Below are positions 54,624 through 62,500 of a DNA stretch of 62,500 bases, one piece after another. Source of the stretch: Chrysomallon squamiferum (Eukaryota; Mollusca; Gastropoda; Neomphalida; Peltospiridae); NCBI GenBank assembly GCA_012295275.1, contig CM022670.1:24626755-24689254 (forward strand). Direction: 5' to 3'. The translations under genes were made by a program, and so were the position numbers. The notes beneath the pieces are model-generated. The model was given only the letters and a program-made list of their open reading frames with translations. It had not been told where the DNA came from and did not search any database. The stretch's first letter is position 1, and each line of letters begins with the position of its first letter.

Positions 54624-55386
54624 CTGTAAGAATACGTCTGTGGCGTAAAGGATCATTTGGTCGATTGGTGTTGCTTACTTACATGTAGATAGTCTGATAG
54701 ACGTATCTGTCTGCACTTTCAAATAAAACACCGTTGTAGGTAGGATGGTCTGACATTGTGTTCACATTGTTTTGATATAATACCTCGTTAATATTTATGC
54801 GTAGGACGAAAACGGGATGAAGTCATTTAATATTGAAGTCACCTTTCAGACAGGACAAGAACGATTTATTCAAATACTTTCTGACTTTTTAAAAATTAAA
54901 AAAAAAAAAATAATAATAATAATAATGACCTTATATGAATGTCTATATTCTAATATCACCTGAATATTCAAATTTTGTAAAAATTAAATATTGCAAATTG
55001 CAGATTATCCAAGCGTTTAAAACCGCTTTGTTTCGTAAGCAGATGCAAGAAGATTACCAAAATAATGAAAGAAAAATAATTGTGTAGGACAACAGAGAAG
55101 GGTCTGCGCTTGGGTTTGATCGTGTGACCTGCAGCGTTTAACGTAATCCCGCCACACAGCAGACATTAAAGACGTGCAGCCGACAATTTTCACAGCGAAG
55201 TGAAAATCCGTTTTGGTTACTTATAATCGTAAGAAAAAACATGACGATGCCCTGCCTCTTTTGAAAACTGTGACCCGAGGCAATCTCCCATCTTAACAGT
55301 TGGTAAGCAAGTTTTCGTGTTTTCATATCGGTTTTTAATAACAAAACTGTCTCGTGTTTACACAACAGTCACATGTCAGCTCTCAT

Positions 55387-55899
55387 AATAGCTGTTCTTC
55401 GCTCGTTGTTCTTCGAGTGCAGTTCTTTCTCTTCGTATCGTAACATCGCCTGTCTCTTTCCAACGCAGCAAGATTTTTGTTGTTGAGTGAAATCTCGAAA
55501 GAACTGCGCTCGGAGACCAAGGCTGGGACAGATAAAAGAGTGATGATGTCACCCGACTCGACGGCGCAGTCGTTGAGCCGTCTGGCTTTAAGGGATCACT
55601 TCGTGGTACCGATTGCTACCAGAAGATCTATGACCTGTAGATGCGAAGACAAAAGCCGTGCATTTAGGAAGAAGTAACACCTGTGTTTAGAAAGATAATA
55701 GACCCGGTATTTGGAAAGATCCGAGACCATTTTTCTTACATTCCACTCGACAATATACTAACCGTCACAAAATACATATGCATGAACCGTAGACAATACA
55801 AGATTTTTCTCTTTATCAAACGTGAATGTAAAAACACATTTATCCAGTTCCTTCCTGGTTCTAGAAAAAAAAAATAGCTGTTCTTCACTCGTTGTTCTT
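55387..55899 (+). mobile_element. Retroposed insert with poly(A) end and 27-bp direct repeats
   Basis: Direct repeats that differ at one base flank the segment: 55387-55413 and 55873-55899 (AATAGCTGTTCTTC...CTCGTTGTTCTT). The insert, about 459 bp, ends in an A10 tract just before the right repeat. This is the signature of target-primed retroposition of an RNA. The inside is GC-richer than its surroundings and holds one open frame (55477-55677, or in phase from an acceptor at 55468) that I do not recognise. A processed pseudogene or a long SINE is possible. Confidence 0.6.
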
Positions 55900-58171
55900 A
55901 ATAATAATAATAAAAACAAAAAATTAATGGTAAATTTTGTATTTGTATATTATAAGATTTCTTTACATTATTAGTATGCTGTGATTTGTTTATCTATTTA
56001 TTTTATAGCTATTCGTATATGTTGTTTTCTTAATCTGTTATTTTGAAATATTGATGAAAGTGACTATTGTGCTTTTGCTGAGGATGTTGCTGCTGATTTA
56101 GTGATGACGTTCCCGATGATAACAACAGGAACGCTCTGTAGTAACCTAAATAACACGCATTCTTAAATATATTAGTCAAAGTGAATAATGACACCGTCAA
56201 CAGAAATAAATTGCTAATTTTATATTTAAAAAGTCATACTATACAACTCTTATTACTCAGTAATTACGTATGCTTTGAACTGATCATTAACCTAGAACAA
56301 AACACTGCATACTCTGTTTTTCTTTTTAAAAAACAAGTAAATTTATTGCCTAGGATTATAATTGTATCGTCTACATTCAGCTTTTAACTGCACTATAGAA
56401 TTACTTGCAGCTACACGTCAAAAGCTTCGCAAGGCTTGTGAAAGTCAGCTAATAAATCCAAAAATAGTGAAGTAAGAAAACCTATTCAAAGATCCTAAAG
56501 AAAGACAAGGTTTTCTAAATATATCTAAGAATGTACGAGAATGTTGTCTCATAAGTGTTATATACTGGCTTTGCAAAATTAGCCCCACACTGGTATTGAA
56601 CATTTATGAATAATCGTTAAGTCAGTTTTCATCGCTAGTCGATCCCAAGACTCTGCGTATGCCGGGATGTTGGTCTTAGACATCCTTTCCCATTAGTAAG
56701 ATACAATGATGAACCCATGTTTGTTATAAAAATTAAAAAAAAAAAATTAATTCCTTTTTATTCGTATAATTATGATGAAAAGATATGCATGCTTAATCAT
56801 TTTAACTGGTAATTTTATTATTTTTTTTTTTTTTTTTTTTTTGCTATGTCCACGCCAAAGCTTGCATGTTTGAAGCGTTGCAGACCTCTAAATACAAAAT
56901 AATCTTGAAAAATACTATTAAATTAACTTTTTAAAACTTAATTCTGTCGGTTCACATTTATTTATTTATTTATTTATTTATTATTATTACTGACTCGGCC
57001 CAACCATTCTACACCAAAAAAAAAATAATAAAGCAATCATTTTTATACAAATAATAAAACATAATGAAACTTTCAACCGTAACCGCTATCGTCTCGAATT
57101 TCGTTATGTTACTAGCTTTATTGTATTGTTCAAATCATTAGTAAAAGTTTATGTAAACCCCTTCTGCAAGTTGAGTATTTGCATGTTCTTAAAGCACTAG
57201 TTGTTTCCCTCTTAGGGGTCCGAACTAACAACTTGAATCAGCATTGCCATTTTGTCCTTGCTTCCCTCGGATGGTGACTCATTTTGTAAGGACACACTGT
57301 AGAAATTATTTCGCTTTCATTTTTCTCTTCAGTTGAAGGGAAAATTGTATTACGTTCTAACATATAATAGATGCTTTTTTTCTTCTTTTTCTGTCTTTCT
57401 TTTTTTTCTTTTTTGTAACCGCAGAATCACTCGCTAGTGTTTATATGCTTTACAAAGTGTCACGCCCAACAATGCCACCTTAGGCTAAAGTTATCGTACA
57501 AAAAAAGATGAAGACTTAGCTTAATAACAAACAAAGCTTACTAACTCACGATTTGTTATTAATATAATAAATTTCCACCAGTTCACGGGTACGCCCAATG
57601 TATGTATACGTGTTGGTGCGATTTTACATCAGTATGTACATTAAATATTATAATAGACTTTTTTTTTCTGTATTTGTTTAGCGGTTTGTGAAAGGTTTTC
57701 AATGGCACAACTTTTTTTATTGTAGGCGTGGTTTTCTCACCAACCTGCATAAATTATGTGCAATCATTTCACTTAGATAATTAACTGGTTTATGCAAGTG
57801 TGAAATGTTTTAGGCTTCTTTTTTACCCCATTACAGCAGGATACGTATGCCGTGTAAAAACGAAATCTGCACTTGAAGCCATTAAAGTAACAATTAATAT
57901 GTAGATACGCATTCGCGCATGGCTAGTGTTTGTGTATGAAATAATCGTACGGTTGAATTATATGTATGTCAAAACAATTTTGTTGCACCAGGATATTCTG
58001 TTTCCCATTATAAATCTATAAAATACGAATATACGTTAGTTCGAAAAATTTAAAGTAATGTTTAGTTTCGACAGAATTTTTATGTACAATTTTCCACATT
58101 GTGTTTTGAAATTTTATATATATGGAGATATTGAAGAAAGCTTTTTTTTTTACCGAGAAAAATGGATGGAT
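55900..58171. other. Intron-like or intergenic stretch
   Basis: AT-rich, with a T-run at 56820-56842, short TTTA runs near 56955-56985 and pyrimidine-rich patches near 57375-57415. No exon supported. Confidence 0.5.
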
Positions 58172-58283
<112 letters not shown>

Positions 58284-58815
58284 ATGTTCTAACGATGACG
58301 TAAATATCATTTTCACTTTTTCTTGTGTTTCAATCTGTTAAAATTCATGCATTATAAACTCTGACCATTTCAACTTACATCTCTACACAGAACATTTTAC
58401 ACATGCTACACCAGACTATAACAGAACGTCTGAAACATCAGTCCTTTGTTTTTAAAATTTTAATATCATCTTATCACTCCTGTAGTGGTATAGAAATCAG
58501 TGACAGACAGCTGGTATGCAACACTCCACTTTACCTTGCATGTCTCTCTAACCGCAGCTCAAACAGTCTGTCGCGGGGACACATATTTCAACAGCTGGAT
58601 ATTTAGTAAGTTACAAAGTAACTACGAGCACCGAACATAACTTTCACATCATTTCAACACAAAAAGGTTCAAGTTTATTTTGTTGTCACGCCACTGGTGT
58701 ATAGATTATTTACGTCTTCAAATATGTAGATAAGACAGGGTTTTTTCATAAGCGGTCATGGATCTCTGACTGGGATGGGCATCCTAACAGAATATTTTAT
58801 CACCGACTCCATTTC

Positions 58816-58860
58816 GTATCTGACCATTTCTTATCTGACCATTTCTTATCTGACCATTTC
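58816..58860 (+). repeat. 15-bp minisatellite, three units
   Basis: (G/T)TATCTGACCATTTC repeated three times head to tail. A degenerate further unit (cttctgaccattc) occurs at 58874-58886. Confidence 0.9.
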
Positions 58861-59084
58861 TGTGTCCACTGTGCTTCTGACCATTCTTCGAACCTGTCAG
58901 GTCTCATGAGCCATTATTCTCTAAAGCATAGCGTTATAAAATGTACAAAGACGTGGATTCGCCGCATTCTCTCTGTATTATTACGACTTAATAATATTAC
59001 ATGACATCATAATCACTTTACAAAGTCATAGCTATATCCTCTTATAATAATATTATGATTAATTTTTTTTTAGATTTTTCTTAT

Positions 59085-59089
<5 letters not shown>

Positions 59090-59121
<32 letters not shown>

Positions 59122-59278
59122 CTTTCTTTCTACATCCTTTCCTTCGGTTCTTTCTTTCTTTTCCTTTTTTAACTTATCATTTTCGTCTATTGAAAGGATT
59201 TCTTAAAGAAACAAGATAGTCTGTAGTAGAATAGCGGAACTAAATGCCGTTCATTGAAACATGTGTTGCAAAGACAAG

Positions 59279-59315
<37 letters not shown>

Positions 59316-60680
59316 TTTCATCGAGTGCAGAAAGCAAACGTCGGGCTTTGAAATGCTTGTGGCAATTTGGAGACACTGAAACCTGATTCGAAATTGATGG
59401 TCCAGTGAACAAAATCGTGTTCCAAGTGGGGCTTTAATGAAAAAAAAAGGGAACATTAAAATCACCAGGGAACTAATAGCGAATCCGCCACTTGAATGTA
59501 AGCATTATTTTGTAACGCTTTTGTTACATTAAGAGGAAAGCGCTATCTTCGAGACATTGTCTAAAACCGTCTCGAGTATTCAACTATTGATACGTGTGCA
59601 GCGACGTTTCAATGCCGCTGCGGTAGCGGGGTGTATCGCTAGATAATCTACTTTTTTTATTTTTTTCACTGTATGAAAGGCTTATCACTTTTGAATTTTT
59701 TTTTTTTTTTAAACGTGCAGTTATTTTGAATTACCCAATTCAGATCTGCCTTTTCACTCTTACGAATTGAAGAAAAAGTAAGAAAGAGCTGATGTTATAA
59801 AAAGAGGTTTTTAAACGAAAAGCACTAGAAAGTGTTGTCCTATCCCACACCCCGACCTCTAGTTCCTTTTCTGTGTCTTCTTTTGTGAACCCAGTGAATG
59901 TGAAACTGCGAGAAGAAAAAAATAATAATGTATGCCGAGAAATGTGTATCGTTATCCGCTCAAAGTGCAGCAGGGTTGCCGGATCGATCCCATTCTTGTG
60001 TTGATAGTAGTAGTTAATTTACTATTTAGTGTTCCTGGCTCATTTATCAAACATCGTGGAATGTGTTCTCCTGGAATGTCACACGGTTATCTGTTGTTAT
60101 GTTAAATAAGATTAACTTGTAGAATGGAGATGTTTTTTCTCCGTTGTCACATTTATGTAAATACATGTATATATTTCACATGAAAAAAAAGAAGAAGGTA
60201 AACATCCATATCCACGCACACACACTCATACATACACACACACACATACATACATAAACACATACATACAAACACATACATACATACATACAAACACATA
60301 AACACATACATACATACATACAAACACATACATACATACATACATACATACATACATACATACACACACACATACAAACAGGAATTTAAAATATATAACT
60401 GTATTAATTATACAGATTAGATTTTTAACTCTTTATTGCTTTTACTTGATTATTTTTGTAAGTTTATTTTTATTAGTTGTATTTCACAATTGTTTTCTCC
60501 GCTATTTTTTTTTTTTTTTTTTTTTTGTTGTTTATGTTTTTTGTTTTTTTAGAAGCAGAAAAATTTAAAAAAAAAATAAAAAATAAAAAATAAAATAAGA
60601 GAACAAAAACTGCAATAAAAACACGAGCAGACGAATAAAAATTAAATATACACCTCCTCTTTAAGCATCCCTTGTACGAC
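59090..60680. other. Repeat-rich stretch, no gene seen
   Basis: T-run at 59091-59120, A-run at 59283-59312, ACAT tetranucleotides at 60206-60375 and T/A runs at 60506-60595. The unique part at 59460-59660 has higher GC but no supported exon. Confidence 0.55.
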
Positions 60681-60778
60681 AAACAAGAACGTATCTATTA
60701 CGCCATTTACACATGCAACCTTAGATGACCAACTGATGCTATATCAAAAGATGTAACTGCAAGTTTTTATCTCTTCAG

Positions 60779-60972
60779 AGGTTTCTTTATTGTACATGTC
60801 AGGAACTAATCCCGTGTTAAATTCCCCTTTGACGTTAAGCAAGACTTCGTGCTATGAACAGCTAAGTGGATCGTCACATACTATTTCTGCTGTTGTAACA
60901 GAGATCTCGTTGAAGGTGTATCGGGTCATTTATACAGCTGCAAATTGGGACGACTTGCAGTCCCGACTGTAA
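60779..60972 (+). CDS. Candidate downstream exon of the SNAG gene
   Basis: A good acceptor (tttttatctcttcag, ending 60778) opens in phase 1 (G|AG), matching the donor at 52681. It reads EVSLLYMSGTNPVLNSPLTL, then a Ser/Thr-rich stretch, to a stop at 60970-60972 or a possible donor AAG|gtgtat near 60917. The Ser/Pro/Thr-rich composition suits the linker region of such proteins. There is no zinc finger, so the link is by phase only (a one-in-three chance). Confidence 0.28.
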
Positions 60973-61571
60973 TTAATCAGTTACTTACGTTAGTATCTGT
61001 CGAGTATCAGAACAATTAAACGGTTCTGAAAAATGTGTCTGAAAAAAACCACAAAAAGAATATAAATTATGTAAGGACCAAAGGTAATGAATGTACAGGC
61101 GAAACTCGAATCGCCGGTTTTAACGGTTTTCAATAGGAGACTGATATTTTATTACTTCTGTTGATATTTTTTTAAATGCTGATGTTGATTTTGTTGTTGT
61201 TGTTGTTGCATTGCTTTTCTTCTTCTTCTGGTGCTCACACTGAAGAACGACAAATTAATCAAAGTTGCATGTTTTTCTCTTCTTTCTTTCTTTTTCAAAA
61301 ATTTATTTTATTTTACTTGTTTGTTTGTTAATTGTTTTTTTCTCTTTCTTTATGTTTAAAGGTTTACAAAAATTACAGACAAAGTATTCATAAACAACTG
61401 TTTTTATATAATCTATATTTAAGCGGTAATTTAAACAGCTGAATAACATAGCTTAAAATAATGATTATTTTCTTTTGTTTCATCAAATCCTAGCTCGCTG
61501 AAAGTGTGTAGTGTGTCACTGATTATTGGAACAGCAGCAGCAGCAGCAGTACTAATGGCTGGTCGACTACT

Positions 61572-61583
61572 GCTACTACTACA

Positions 61584-61668
<85 letters not shown>

Positions 61669-61768
61669 GCTGGTTTAAGCCATTCTCCAAATAAATAAAA
61701 GACTAATTTAAGAAATAAAGGATAATAATAAATTAAATAATAAATTAATAATAAAACAAACAAACAAA

Positions 61769-61819
<51 letters not shown>

Positions 61820-61840
61820 ACAAATAAATAAATAAATTAA
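61572..61840 (+). repeat. (CTA)n, (ATA)n and (AAAT)n microsatellites
   Basis: CTA/CTG units at 61566-61629, ATA at 61630-61666 and AAAT at 61767-61835. The long - strand frame with poly-Ile, poly-Ser and YLFI repeats (61431-61946) is their artefact. Confidence 0.95.
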
Positions 61841-61899
61841 TAACCAAAATAAAATAAAATGAAACAATAAACAAATAAATAAGTAAATGAAAATTAATA

Positions 61900-62500
61900 A
61901 AATAAGTTCTATTAAATAAAGCAAAATTCTTTATTCTTTCTTTCATTCAAATATAGCTTGTTTTTTTCCCCAATTTATTTCATTTTTTTGCTATTATTGT
62001 AATTATTACTTATTCATTATTATTTTTTAAATTTAATTTCTCTTTATGTTCATTTTCATTATTTTAATCCAATTAATCATATTTCATACAGCCAAGCATT
62101 CAATCTGTCGTACTCTTCAAAAGAGGTCACAACATCACAAAAATAACATCCGCACATTAACCTCTCCCCATAACACATGGTTAACATCTTGTCAGTCATT
62201 GTTATTCGAAACCGAGCTTTGTTTCTTTTATTCCGCTTATAAACCTCCTTGAGGGCCAAATGGGACCTCTAACTACATTTAGCAGCAATAATACATCAGA
62301 TGGTACTCTTTTAATATCCAACGCGATTTCGGTTTCCCCGATCCTCTCTGCGTCTGTAATGTTTTTAATAATTCATAATGATAACTCGCTGATAACTGAT
62401 AACATCGCTCAGTGTTTGACGTTTATGATGAAGGCAGGCTCAGTTATTAAAAACGTTTTTTTTTAAGCTGGTAAATAGTTTATGACCAAGGCGGCGTTCT
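61900..62500. other. Right edge, no gene fixed
   Basis: Non-repetitive sequence from 62080 to the end, with moderate GC. Open frames on both strands (62046-62252 +, 62077-62259 -, 62260-62466 +) are not recognised and lack convincing splice context. Confidence 0.4.

Noticed and set aside
58403-58606. 67-residue frame on the + strand
   Set aside because: No known motif, no splice context in the right phase.
61431-61946. 171-residue frame on the - strand, the second longest in the window
   Set aside because: Made of AAAT, ATA and CTA microsatellites (YLFI, poly-Ile, poly-Ser).

Overview
The window is animal nuclear DNA. It is very AT-rich and full of microsatellites, its genes are split by GT/AG introns, and it carries a mariner-type MITE and a decayed reverse transcriptase fragment. 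The gene content (a full ovo/OVOL zinc-finger gene and a small cluster of TMEM272-like membrane proteins) fits a lophotrochozoan, most likely a mollusc, but the species cannot be named from sequence alone. All exon models were made by reading splice sites and reading phase by eye, with no transcript or homology search.

Positions 1-14400 hold a TMEM272-like cluster. Three copies lie on the + strand: copy A is cut by the left window edge, B is a lone last exon, and C has four recognisable exons. A fourth copy, D, is on the - strand (10488-14381), with six coding exons giving 258 residues, four transmembrane segments and four PPxY motifs in its N-terminal region. A and C are an old direct duplication of about 1.5 kb, 5.9 kb apart. 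A 434-bp element with inverted termini lies between C and D.

Positions 14400-18700 hold mobile-element remains: a 204-bp mariner-type MITE, an unassigned GC-rich island and a Penelope-like reverse transcriptase remnant. Positions 18739-27316 (- strand) hold the best-supported gene, an ovo/OVOL homologue. Its five coding exons are in phase and total 2403 nt (800 residues): SNAG repressor motif, a long Ser/Pro-rich middle, and four C2H2 fingers in the OVO arrangement. Its 5-kb first intron contains GC-rich islands with clustered motifs (E-boxes, E2F-like sites, a near-perfect RFX X-box, OVO-like CCGTTA).

Positions 27600-52500 look gene-free: microsatellites, homopolymers, a few local duplications and several GC-richer islands that could be regulatory. 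At 52520-52681 (+ strand) lies an isolated first coding exon with a second SNAG motif (MPKSFLIRKKR), divergent from ovo and with the same splice phase. It is probably the start of another SNAG zinc-finger gene whose fingers lie beyond the right edge. Weaker candidate exons and an insertion with the marks of retrotransposition follow.

No bacterial-type system, CRISPR array, rRNA or recognisable tRNA was seen. The most interesting points are the PPxY-bearing TMEM272-like gene beside diverged copies, an in-frame ATG that could give a SNAG-less OVO isoform, and the divergent pair of SNAG-type first exons.
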